NCBI GenBank assembly: GCA_025558075.1
Contig: JAHLKF010000021.1
Span: 124,001-188,000, forward strand
Reading direction: 5' to 3'
DNA length: 64,000 nt
Source: Gaertneriomyces semiglobifer
Lineage: Eukaryota > Chytridiomycota > Chytridiomycetes > Spizellomycetales > Spizellomycetaceae
In this document: positions 12,979-22,405 of the stretch, piece after piece
How the letters are laid out: every line of letters begins with the position of its first letter
How positions within the stretch are numbered: the first letter of the stretch is position 1
The notes under the pieces: generated by a model
What the model was told of the DNA's origin: nothing
Databases searched by the model: none
The model's input: the letters and a program-made list of their open reading frames with translations, nothing else
Program-made: the position numbers and the translations under genes

Positions 12979-13846
12979 ATGCGTATTCGACTAGGGTCAC
13001 TGGTACCCCACTACCCATTGCGACTAATTCGAAGAGGTTTGGAAAGCTCCAAACGAAATCACTATACCCGATGTCCCATCCAGGAGGCTTTTATTCGTTC
13101 TCACACTTCACCCACCCGGTCACGCCTCACCCCACAGATTCGCCTACACCTCATCACTCCACAATCACCCATGTGGACATGGGGTGAACATGAAATGGAG
13201 GCTCACGGTATCTCTCCCTTTTGGGCCATTTATTGGCCTGGTAATACGTTTCTCTCAGTTATATGCCTCCTCTTTTTATATGTACCAATTTCAACCGGCG
13301 TTTTTCTTAGGCGGACAAGCATTGACACAATATATCCTGCAAACACCGTCGTTAGTACGACATAAACGTATCCTGGACTTGGGTGCCGGCTGCGGATCCG
13401 CGACAGTTGCGTCTCTCTTACACACCGCAGACCACGTCATAGCAAACGACATCGATCCGTACGCACTTACCGCGGTACTCCTGAACACCGAACTCAACAA
13501 ACTCCCTGCAAACAGACTCACTCTTTCTTCTACGGATTTGCTTTCTGCAAGCGATGTGCCGGATGTGGATGTGGCGTTTGTGGGAGATATGTTTTACGAT
13601 GGTGATATGGCGCGGAGGATGACTGTGTGGGTGGAGACGGCGCGGAAGAGAGGTGTGGAAGTGTTGATTGGAGATCCGGGACGCTGGGCTTTTGAAACTA
13701 GGGATGTACAGGATAGCGATGGGAAGGAACGTAGGGACATGAACGGGTTGGTGTTGGAGAAAGTACATGAAGTGCGGTTGGATAAGAAGGAGGAACATTT
13801 GCAGGAGAGGGAATTCGAAAGAGGGATTGTCTGGCGGGTTGTTTGA
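12979..13846 (+). CDS. ETFBKMT: ETF beta-subunit lysine methyltransferase-like (METTL20 family), mitochondrial
   Basis: Exons 12979-13240 and 13311-13846 are joined across a 70-base intron (gtaata...ttcttag, phase 1), giving 265 aa. The splice rebuilds the family motif YWPGGQAL. Before it is the family's LHLITP..P.W segment and SPFWAIYWPG. After it comes SAM-binding motif I (LDLGAGCGSATVA), the acidic-loop segment ANDIDPYAL, GDMFYD and the late motif IGDPGR, in the order seen in animal ETFBKMT. In animals the enzyme methylates two lysines of the ETF beta subunit in the mitochondrial matrix and slows electron transfer from acyl-CoA dehydrogenases. The first ~30 residues are Arg-rich with almost no acidic residues (MRIRLGSLVPHYPLRLIRRG), fitting a mitochondrial presequence and supporting this ATG. 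A broader seven-beta-strand protein methyltransferase role is the alternative. Confidence 0.85.
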
Positions 13847-14539
13847 TAGAGAGATGCGGTTAGGGTTTGTGTAGCTTGTCCTAGCTAGGTTTTCGTAGAC
13901 ACCAGCCGTTGCACTGAAGCTTGACTACAGACGCCACTTAATGAGCAGATGTACCGATAGTCGGTATTCGCGGCTTAAACCACTCTTGGTTCGTCTGATT
14001 CATTGGCCGAAACACTTCTTCTTCACATGCCCCTTTGGAAATCAAACAAAAGCACTCAGGCATTTATGTTACTTCCATACAGTTCACCACTTTCCATAAC
14101 TTGTTTGCGTCTGAGAGACCTGTTCATCGTTAACTGCATATCAATACCTGTCTGCACACAAATGTCGTGCTAGGGCATGCGATCAAGTTCGTCGCTCGTA
14201 ATACAGATCCAAATGGTTAGAGGATCTCTTTCCGCATAAAATAGCAAATGGGAAGTGTCGCCAACGGATAGCTGTGCGCCTTACTTGGATAATGGCGCCA
14301 TTGCTGCAGAAAGAAGCTAATTAAATGAGCATCTTCCTGAGAGATAAAATGTAATGGTGAGCTTGAACTGTGCTGCGCCGACGCGTTTTCCAGACGTCAC
14401 CGACACTCCGACAAAGCTTTTAACGTCAACGCATAACGCAGCTCAACGGGAACGATCTGACACTCTATATACATTTATTTCACAAAGGCCAAAGTCTTTT
14501 TCACGCACGTAGTGCTAATTAAAAAAAAGAAAGAAAGAA
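13847..14539. other. Intergenic, no feature seen
   Basis: About 690 bases between two plus-strand genes. No ORF or RNA gene is supported. It presumably holds the 3' end of the methyltransferase gene and the promoter of the next gene. Confidence 0.4.
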
Positions 14540-15521
14540 ATGTCGCTTTCCAAAATCCCGCCGGTATTGCTTCCTGCCCTACCTCCATCCGCATTCCGCT
14601 CCCTACCCATCTTCCACCATCCCAACCAAACCATCGTCTCCAATCCGCGCACAACCATCCTCGCCATCACATCCACGCTCCTCACCCTCTTCCTAGTCCC
14701 ACAAATCTACGCTGACTACAAAACGTACCTCTCGCTCGGTCCGGCAGGGTTACCCCACAATATCTTCGGATACCTCGCTACAAGCGTGCTACGACTCATC
14801 AAACGTGAGACAAAGAGTGTGGAAGAGTACTACAAGTCCAAGGACCAGAGGAGTTTCTTGGAGGTCCCACTCGGACCGCGAAATGGAGATCGTCCAGTGT
14901 TGAATACCCATCCGGTCCCACAACGACAACTAACGGAGAAAGAGGGTGGGAAAGAAGTCGAAGAGGTAAAAACCATTATATCTCCACCTACCACTTTTCA
15001 AAACGCGCATACCAACACATGCAATCCGTACAATCAACAGTTCAATAGGGTGTTCTAACTTTTCTGTATTTTCTTTCTGCGGTTTTGGCAAACAGGCGAC
15101 ATTACAGATCCTTCACACACTTCATGCCCAGAACCCAACGACCGTTCAAGAGACCATGTCTCCGCATGAACCCAGTTCCCCGGGGTTGATCGTCCACCCT
15201 TCCATTCCTGCATCCAATCTCGGAGCCACCACTCTCTCGGCCTGGCGCGAGATCGGACATGTCCACATTATCGACCATTCCTCACACATGGTGCTCTCTC
15301 CCCACGATTGCAAAGAAGTCATTACAAAAGGATGGGGAGAAAGACACCCGTGTGCCGGCCGCTACCGGGGTTTGCCCAATGAGTATCTGTTAGTGTACAG
15401 ACCTCGCAACTTGGAGGAGGTGCGAGTTGTGGAGAATATATGGAGGGCGGCGGTTAGGTTTGCAACGGAGGGTGGCAAAGTGGAGAGGATCAATGCTAGA
15501 ATGGTTGTTAAAGAGGAGTAG
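14540..15521 (+). CDS. Membrane-anchored fungal luciferase-domain-family protein
   Basis: Exons 14540-14965 and 15096-15521 are joined across a 130-base intron (gtaaaa...aaacag, phase 0), giving 283 aa. Residues ~33-60 form one hydrophobic segment (TTILAITSTLLTLFLVPQIY), followed by a DYKTYLSLGPAGLPHNIFGYL segment typical of this fungal family. The second exon carries the domain, with a WREIGHVHIIDHSSHMVLS core, a KGWGERHPCAG turn and a LLVYRPRNLEEVRVVENI tail. These match the family known in Pfam as 'Luciferase' (DUF5519 group) in fungi; the name does not mean that light emission is shown. The layout suggests a membrane-tethered protein with a soluble C-terminal domain. Substrate and pathway are unknown. 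Confidence 0.78.
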
Positions 15522-15895
15522 ACAAGAATGTGCTTGTACTGTTCTGATGCACGCTCCGGACATCACTTGTAAATACACATGCATCGACAGTTCAGAGTCG
15601 GGTCTGAGAATGAATGTTATTCAATGCAAGCGCAAAGCAGAAATGGGCAAGTAATGGTAAATAGATAATATTTGAAAGGCATCGCACGAACATAAAGTGA
15701 ACTCGAGTAGTGATAAAGCACATAATATATTTTATATATACATAAATAACACAACTCCAACTGTCGTTGCTGGCGAAAGCTGTGCCGAAGCATTTTCTCT
15801 CACCAGCCGCCGGGTCTCACGGCCGTTTTGCCTTGCTTCATCCAGCCTTCCGGACCTCCACATCAGCTCCTGATGTCGAGGTTCGAAGAGTCGAA

Positions 15896-16026
15896 GTCCA
15901 GTAGTCGGAGTTGTCGTAGGCGGTGTCCAGAAGTCGCTGTCCAGCAGTCGAAGTAAGTCCAGAAGTCGATGTCCAGAAGGCGGCGTCCAGCAGTCGAAGT
16001 CCAGCAGTCGAAGTCCAGGAGGCGGC
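15896..16026. repeat. 14-bp minisatellite
   Basis: About seven or eight head-to-tail copies of a 14-base unit with consensus gtccagNRGKCGRN. Well-kept copies (gtccagcagtcgaa) sit side by side near 15985-16012, with variants gtccagaagtcgat and gtccagaaggcggc, and one copy is stretched by four bases. The period is not a multiple of three and no gene covers it. Confidence 0.85.
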
Positions 16027-17174
16027 CCCCTTGCAAATGATGGAAACGGAGTTGAATAATCGAACCACCCAAAACCACAAGATTTGTAAGAGATGTCATC
16101 CCGGTTGTTTACGTGACACTCGGATTCTGATCGCGGTCAAATAGAGCATCTACAGCAGCTGCGAACTTAAGCGCGGCTGAACTGCGTGAAGTCTATCCAA
16201 CTTCAGTATCCGACACGCCAGGCAACAGGTCAAACGCGCAATCAGGTTTTATCACTGGTGGCCGCGACCTCCAGCTTATTCCATCATGCTTCCCCCAAAC
16301 GCCTGAAGAAAAAAGGGGAGGGAGAGACGGCCGGGGGGCTCCCCTTTTTATATCCGAGAGGCCAGGACGGGGGGACGTCGCCTTGATGAGGGGAATTGTA
16401 GTGTCGGCCGATGCGATTGCGCCATTCGTCGCCTAGTCATCTAAAGTCATCCGTCGTCATCTTCCGCAGAATATTCAAGATTAAGGGACGGACTCTTTGT
16501 TCGTCCCGATACGGTGAAATTGGCTGGGCCCGCGTGCATCCGCTTTTTTTTTTCCTATTTGCTTTCTGCACACACGCGTGGGAAAGTACGCGTTCATTCG
16601 GACAACGCGACGTTAATTGATACTTGGCGCCCACACAGGTCTTGGCATCAGCACATGCGCTGAATTTGAACTGGCTGTGGCCTGCGAATGGAAGTGCGGC
16701 GAAGAGGAACTACAAGCTGACGATCAGCTATGAAATGTATAAACAACGCTCATAGTCGAATCACCTTCGCTAACTGTGCCATCTAAAAACCGTAACCGCG
16801 AGCACCACAAAAACCATCTTCTGTAGAGGAATAACAAAAGCTCCCCCTAGGGCTCTTCCTTCTTCCTTCCAAGCAGTTCCTATTCAATTGTGGAGGCCCC
16901 CTTTCCGGCGTGCTTAAGCTTAGTCTGCTCAGCTGGGTCCAGGCCCAAAAACGCGTCGCAACGTGCCATGCGCAAGTGTGAACTTTACGTATCTGGTCTC
17001 ACACCTGCACATGCACATGGCCATCTCGTCATCCATTTCCCCCTTTGGGCAAACAACGGGAACACGTTGTCGCCCTTCTATCGATCTATCTACACCATGC
17101 CCTTCTTCATGGTCATGTAGTAATCATCTAAAAAATAACAAAAGTACCGAGCCCAGGGCATCCATCATTGCAAA

Positions 17175-17260
17175 GTGCACCTCCCCGGAATCGAACCTGC
17201 GTTCGCCCGGCCTTACAGCGCTCAGGATGCCCAGGTCTAGACCACTCGGCTATGGCGGCG
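17175..17260 (-). pseudogene. Degenerate tRNA-like sequence
   Basis: On the minus strand there is a box A-like tagccgagtggt followed about 45 bases later by a perfect box B (ggttcgattcc), the internal RNA polymerase III promoter layout. The cloverleaf does not close: the acceptor ends and the T stem carry mismatches and no convincing anticodon stem forms. It reads as a tRNA pseudogene or the head of a tRNA-derived SINE rather than a working tRNA. Confidence 0.4.
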
Positions 17261-18420
17261 TCTTTGTTTTACATAGGAAACATTCCACAGAGTACCCTTC
17301 GTCGCAGGGCATGGAACAAACGCGTCGCGGCCTGCCATGCGATTCCAGGTCCACACCCATTTTCACACTTACGCAATCACACGTTGCATTGACAAGAACA
17401 GAGCATAGCAAAGGCAGAGTGAAGAAGGAGAACAACGGGCCCCATCGCCTGGAATGCCTGCTAATATCAGTTATAATATGAGGTAAGCACCTCCCGTGAT
17501 TTTCGCGTGACTTTGGAGGTCCGATGCAGATCTAACCATGCTGCGTAAATAATCTCAGTGTCCTTGCACCAATTAACGCTGGGGACGCCCGGCGATGGGA
17601 GACGTAGGGTCACTGCAGGGACCTGAACTTCCTGGAGATGCTACTAGCCTTCACACGGGCACGAGTACGAACTCGCTATAAGTGAATAGGATGTAAACGG
17701 CCGCTTCCCGTGTTCGCAGGTAGCATTTCCGAATTTTTTGCGTCGCTTCAGGTTGCATTCCCCTTGGGTATTCCTTTGGAGTGGAGGTGCAACTTTGTGC
17801 TTCCCGGGCAGCCACCTATGCACGCACTAGAAGTGAGGTGCTGCTTCTCACACATAGTTTTAACTTTTGCTCGTACCACCGACATTAAGGACGGATAGGT
17901 CATTCGATCCTTTGAACAGCTAAATTCGATGCCAGCTAGATCTAGAGCAAGTAGCCTTTGGTCCCAGTAACCGCCAGGTGTCGCCTTATGAACGACCGTG
18001 CCAATATGGGATGAGATAGGTCCGCGCCTTACACCACATCATGAGGTTAGCTTGAAGCCTGTCATCGTTGGGGTGCAGACAGGTAGAGGTACTGTCTTGG
18101 GGACAAGAAAGAGCTCGATGAAATGCGAGGGCTTCATCCCAGGGACCAACCAGAATGGCCGGTGACTGGACTGACGAAACGGCGGATAAAGTCACCCTTG
18201 TTCCTAACATGGGCCCATCTGTTTTTCTTCTCCAGCGAGCGCTGCATGTAGGCCACTTGTTGTTGAACGAGCTTTGCAGATGTATGCATGTGTATGTCTT
18301 GTGTTTGATCCCAGTGTGAGTGTCAGTACATACGTGGGAAACTCGCATTAGGCCATCAGGTTGAGGATCGTGCCCACAACGAGAACTGGAGTCGCTGACG
18401 CTCGATTCAGGAGGCTCTAG

Positions 18421-18558
18421 ATGTGCTCGCAGTTCGGGACCAGCGCCCTTCAAGAACCTTACAAGAAGGACTGGGAAGGATTCACAGAGTGTCTGGACAA
18501 CACGATGGACGAGGCCAACCGCCACTCACTCTGCTACATGACCGACTGCGACTGCTAA
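18421..18558 (+). CDS. Doubtful 45-aa Cys-rich ORF or last exon
   Basis: Directly after a splice-acceptor-like ctctag, an ATG opens 45 codons that read as a compact charged peptide with five cysteines and a Cys-Asp-Cys end (segments EPYKKDWEGFTECLD and HSLCYMTDCDC). It could be a terminal exon or a small protein. The opposite strand also holds a plausible exon pair here, and both cannot easily be real. No family is recognised. Confidence 0.22.
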   Translation: MCSQFGTSALQEPYKKDWEGFTECLDNTMDEANRHSLCYMTDCDC

Positions 18559-18679
18559 TGGCTTCAAGGTGCGATGGAGGATCCAAACGTCATGATCTCA
18601 GACCATATCCCGGCTTGCCCTCTGTGGCAATCCATATCTCATGGGCCTCGAGAACTCGACCCGAAGAGTCCTTACCTAA

Positions 18680-19393
18680 ATGATGACGATAACCAGCTCT
18701 CCAACACCATTGCTGCAAATTAGGAACAGAAATGCGAACAGGTTCACCAATGGTTTGCGGATGCTATACGCCTTTCCGCCGTCCTTTCGATGCCCTGCAA
18801 AACACTTATCGCTGCGATCAGATTTCGTTTTGTCGGGGACACCACTCTTCACCCATACCTCCCCACAAACTTTATCCAGAAAAAGCTTGTCAAAAGCAGT
18901 ATTCTGGATCCTACTATTCACCAGCACAGATGACCGGCAGTTTCATCTTTTCTCTCTTCACTCACATGGAAACTGTTTTAAAATACGGACAGAGTGTGTG
19001 GGTTACCGCATTGGAGGGGTCATCACTCCGACCTTTACGCAGTGGATCGACTTGAAGTGTCAAATATCGGAACGTGAGCGTTTGGATGAGTCCGGTGATG
19101 GGAAAATGAGTGAACACAGAACTGTTGTCTTCAAAGTACCAGCGCTACCGCCTGTTCACGACGCACGGGCGTTTTCTTGCGAACGAGCGACGTTGATTCA
19201 ACAGAGTATGAGTTCACTGTTGATGGCAGCAAACGACACATGCATCAAAGCGTTTGGCGTTACCAGTGAAAACCATTCCCAGCTACACTACTCTTCAGGT
19301 TTCCACAGTTGCCTCCTAATGCACTGTGTATGCGAATTAGCAAGACTTTCAGTTTCCCACCATCAAAAGGACCAAAATGCAGACAGGAACTGA
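18680..19393 (+). CDS. Doubtful hypothetical ORF, 237 aa
   Basis: Open frame from an ATG at 18680. The first half is compositionally odd (Ser/Thr/Arg/Pro with low acidity). The second half, about residues 125-200, looks more protein-like, with charged and helical stretches (ISERERLDESGDGKMSEH). No domain, splice signals or promoter can be pointed to. It may be a chance ORF or a relic exon. Confidence 0.22.
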   Translation: MMTITSSPTPLLQIRNRNANRFTNGLRMLYAFPPSFRCPAKHLSLRSDFVLSGTPLFTHTSPQTLSRKSLSKAVFWILLFTSTDDRQFHLFSLHSHGNCFKIRTECVGYRIGGVITPTFTQWIDLKCQISERERLDESGDGKMSEHRTVVFKVPALPPVHDARAFSCERATLIQQSMSSLLMAANDTCIKAFGVTSENHSQLHYSSGFHSCLLMHCVCELARLSVSHHQKDQNADRN

Positions 19394-19897
19394 CAAGTAC
19401 AGATTGCATGGAGGTCGTTGTTGTATACAAACAGGACACACAAACAGAAAGTACAGAAAAAACCAAAGTGCCGAGAGGGGTTCAAAATTCACCCTCTCCG
19501 GTCCCACTCCCAAAAAGAAAAATACTGAAACCCAAAAAAGACAGAAAACTGAAGAGAAACATAAACAAAGGCCGAAAGAACGAAGAAATCGTGGGTCCAT
19601 CCATCCATCCACTCGTTCCCTCGCAGCCAACCAAAAAAAAAAAAAAAAATCAATGAATAAACAGAAACAAAATAGCCCAAAAGTGAAGGCCTCATAGCGG
19701 TGGAAATAGCGCATCCAGGGGTTCAAGCTTTTGGGGAGATTGCGGGAGGTATAATTGACACCGACTTGGCTTTAAAATAGCGGTTGTCGTGAATTTTTCT
19801 CCGGATGCCATTGACGCCCCCCGGAAAGCAGCAAAAGCTGCAAGATCCAAGTGCCCGCAAACCTAGCGCCAATTGCGGCGACCAGTAAAGACGCAGT

Positions 19898-22405
19898 TCA
19901 AACACCCATGCCCTTCAACTTCCGCAGGACGGTTTGGAATGAAGAGGGTGTTGGGATAGGTACAGCCATGGGGGCGGGAATGGCGTTCGTGTTTAGGCCT
20001 GTGGGTGAGGTAGGGTATGCATTGTCCAAATCGAGGTTCTGCGCATCGTGGTCACTCTTACAAGTAGCATTCTTAACCATAGTGGCGGCGTTGTCGTGAT
20101 TAAGACCAAACTCTCTACCATTCTGATGGCGCCCGGCATTTTCGTTGTGGTTCTGGTCCTGATTATGCGTTCCTACGCGACCCTCTAATTCCACCCATCC
20201 CCATTCATCAAACCCCGAATCATGGGTATAAGCAGCAATCGTCACTGTAGTATTGGCTCCCGTCCCTCGGTCTCCCTCTCGTTGTTTTCCTTGTCCTCCT
20301 ACTCCCGCGGCGCCTGGCGCCGTTGCATCCGCCCCGTTCTCTCCTGCTGTACTGTTCACCCCAACAAGGGTCGTTTCGGTGCTATCACTCATCTCACTCT
20401 CCCAGCTCTCGTCGTTATCGTCCGAGGGATAAGAAATATCCTCATCGCTGAACGTTAGTGAGAATCCATCGTCTTCAGTAAGATCGTACAGCGGGAGGTG
20501 TGATTGGGTAGAGAAAACGGGGAACGGGGATGAAGAAGTGGTTGGGAAGAGAGATGCGGACGTCGCGACTTGGGACGACGGGGTGGTAGGTGAGGGGTAT
20601 GGGTTGATCATCTGCGAGACAGGTGAGAGGGGAGACAGAGCAGCGTGCGATAAAGGTGACAATGCAAACGGGGACGAGATGGGGAATGGGGGTGACCAAT
20701 CGCCTTCTCGCAAATTAGTTGGGCGGGTGAGAGAAGAGTCCTGAGAGGAAAGGCAACGTGGGGGGTTCATGTCAGAGTTCTTGACGTGGGGAGAGAGGTT
20801 CCATTCCAGGATGGGGGCAGGAGTGGCAGCACATTCGTATTCGTATTCGGTAAGATGGTCGTCGTTTATATCCGTTTCCATGTCTGCGTCACCAACAGTA
20901 CTGGGTGAGGCGCCTTCGCATACACATTCCACGTCCTGCTCATACTTGTGGAACCTGTCGATCCCCAGCACTCGACGTCTCACTTCTCCAACATCCTGCA
21001 TCCGTCGCTTCCAATCCTGGTCGAGAATACGCGTCAAAATGTTCTCAAAATCGGTGGTCAGTCCGAACTGGGATTTGAGAATGGAGCGATCACGGAGATA
21101 CGATGTGTAAATGACATCGGTGTTCGAAGCTTCATGCCACGGGTTTTTCGCAAAGAGAAGGTTGAGCAACAAAATCCCCAGGGCCCAAATATCCGTGTGC
21201 GGCGGTGAATAACCGGGGTGACTGGAACGAAAATCACCCGTTTCCTTGTGACGGAAAGATGCAGGCGGGGAATGGAACGGGCTTCTGGTTTTTGGAGTAT
21301 GTGGACGCGACGAAGACGACGCCGAAGTCGGTGAGGATGATGACGATGAGGATGGTGGATAGAGTGTGGATTCAGAAACCGAAAAACATTCGGGAGCCAT
21401 GTATCGTCGACTTCCGACTTTCAGTTCCCAACTCCACTCGTCGGTCGTGCTTAACCCGAAATCCGCGATTTTCAAGGTAACCTCGCCTCCCTGTTTCCAG
21501 TACTCCACTAAAGACATCTTCTCCTGCGCTCCTCCCCACTTTTCCCGCTCGCTGTCTCGAACCTGTGATCGGTGCTTGCCACCGTGGTCGTTGTTGTGAG
21601 GTTCGTACGTAATGAGTATGTTTTCGGGCTTTAGATCTCGGTGGAAGATACCCTTGGAATGACAATACTCCACCCCACTGCAAACCTGGCCGAAAAACAG
21701 ACGAACCAATGGTGCCGGTAGTCCTCCACCCGTGTCCGTACATGTGATGGCGTCATAAAGATCCATCTCGCATTTAGGCAAAATGAGGTAAATCTCCTTT
21801 ATGCGTGGCGTGCCAAGATCGGTCATCGCATCACCGTTCCCCGTCATTGTATTGTTGTTGGTCTGAGAGGACGAGGACGAAGCATCGTTAAATAACGCGT
21901 CGAACGAGTATTCCTCTTCCAATTTCGCATTGGATTTGGAGGGGAAAGGGATCTCTTCCACACCGAGCAAATCGAGGATATACTTATTCCCCCAAAAGAT
22001 CTCTTTTGATTTCACCTTTGGGGATGGACCCACATTTGCGTATTGGTGGTCAACCCGACGATCGCACTTCAATGTCTGCATCAATGCGATCTCCGCATAC
22101 GTCCCCGGCGTCGGCGGCAAGATCTTGACTGCCACTTCCTGTTGTGTCAAATTCGACTGATTGGTTTTGAGCTTGGTGAGTGTAGGCGTTCCCGATCGGG
22201 ACGATTCGTTGGAATCCAGCTCCCCATTGGAAAATGGGGCCGCTGCATGGTTGTTGTTGATATTCGACTGGGTCTCTGAGTTTGTCAGAGCTGGGGATCG
22301 GGTATTCGCACGACGAGAGATAGGAGGAGGTGTAGCGGTTCGGTAACCTAAGTATACCGTCGCAAAGGAGCCGTGGCCGAGCGGGGAAGTGATATGAAGT
22401 GGCAT
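19898..22405 (-). CDS. Ran1/Pat1-like Ser/Thr protein kinase 1
   Basis: Single open frame of 835 aa from the ATG at 22405. The kinase domain starts at the N-terminus: Gly-loop G10-H-G12-S-F-A-T-V17, ATP lysine K94 in VAVK, HRDLKPEN with D257, DFG at 315-317 and YMAPE ending at 339. All catalytic residues are present. The Gly loop and the VAVK lysine are separated by an unusually long Asn/Ser-rich insert (about residues 25-88), and there are further inserts before the hinge, after the catalytic loop and in the activation region. HRDLKPENILI, KIADFGLSTTD and the VGSRRYMAPEC segment fit the fungal Ran1/Ksp1/Vhs1/Sks1 branch, which links nutrient state to growth and meiosis. The C-terminal ~360 residues are Ser/Pro/Asn-rich and acidic. 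It is the first of two such kinases here; they look like distant paralogues. Confidence 0.85.
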   Translation of the reverse strand: MPLHITSPLGHGSFATVYLGYRTATPPPISRRANTRSPALTNSETQSNINNNHAAAPFSNGELDSNESSRSGTPTLTKLKTNQSNLTQQEVAVKILPPTPGTYAEIALMQTLKCDRRVDHQYANVGPSPKVKSKEIFWGNKYILDLLGVEEIPFPSKSNAKLEEEYSFDALFNDASSSSSQTNNNTMTGNGDAMTDLGTPRIKEIYLILPKCEMDLYDAITCTDTGGGLPAPLVRLFFGQVCSGVEYCHSKGIFHRDLKPENILITYEPHNNDHGGKHRSQVRDSEREKWGGAQEKMSLVEYWKQGGEVTLKIADFGLSTTDEWSWELKVGSRRYMAPECFSVSESTLYPPSSSSSSSPTSASSSSRPHTPKTRSPFHSPPASFRHKETGDFRSSHPGYSPPHTDIWALGILLLNLLFAKNPWHEASNTDVIYTSYLRDRSILKSQFGLTTDFENILTRILDQDWKRRMQDVGEVRRRVLGIDRFHKYEQDVECVCEGASPSTVGDADMETDINDDHLTEYEYECAATPAPILEWNLSPHVKNSDMNPPRCLSSQDSSLTRPTNLREGDWSPPFPISSPFALSPLSHAALSPLSPVSQMINPYPSPTTPSSQVATSASLFPTTSSSPFPVFSTQSHLPLYDLTEDDGFSLTFSDEDISYPSDDNDESWESEMSDSTETTLVGVNSTAGENGADATAPGAAGVGGQGKQREGDRGTGANTTVTIAAYTHDSGFDEWGWVELEGRVGTHNQDQNHNENAGRHQNGREFGLNHDNAATMVKNATCKSDHDAQNLDLDNAYPTSPTGLNTNAIPAPMAVPIPTPSSFQTVLRKLKGMGV

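Larger units (their letters stand above)
15522..19897. other. Gene-poor repeat-bearing interval
   Basis: I find no well-supported protein gene in this 4.4-kb stretch. It contains a 14-bp minisatellite (15896-16026), a degenerate tRNA-like sequence (17175-17260), a weak Cys-rich ORF (18421-18558) overlapping a minus-strand candidate exon pair, a weak 237-aa ORF (18680-19393) and a poly(A) run near 19633-19649. Composition and mixed signals suggest decayed repeats. Confidence 0.4.
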
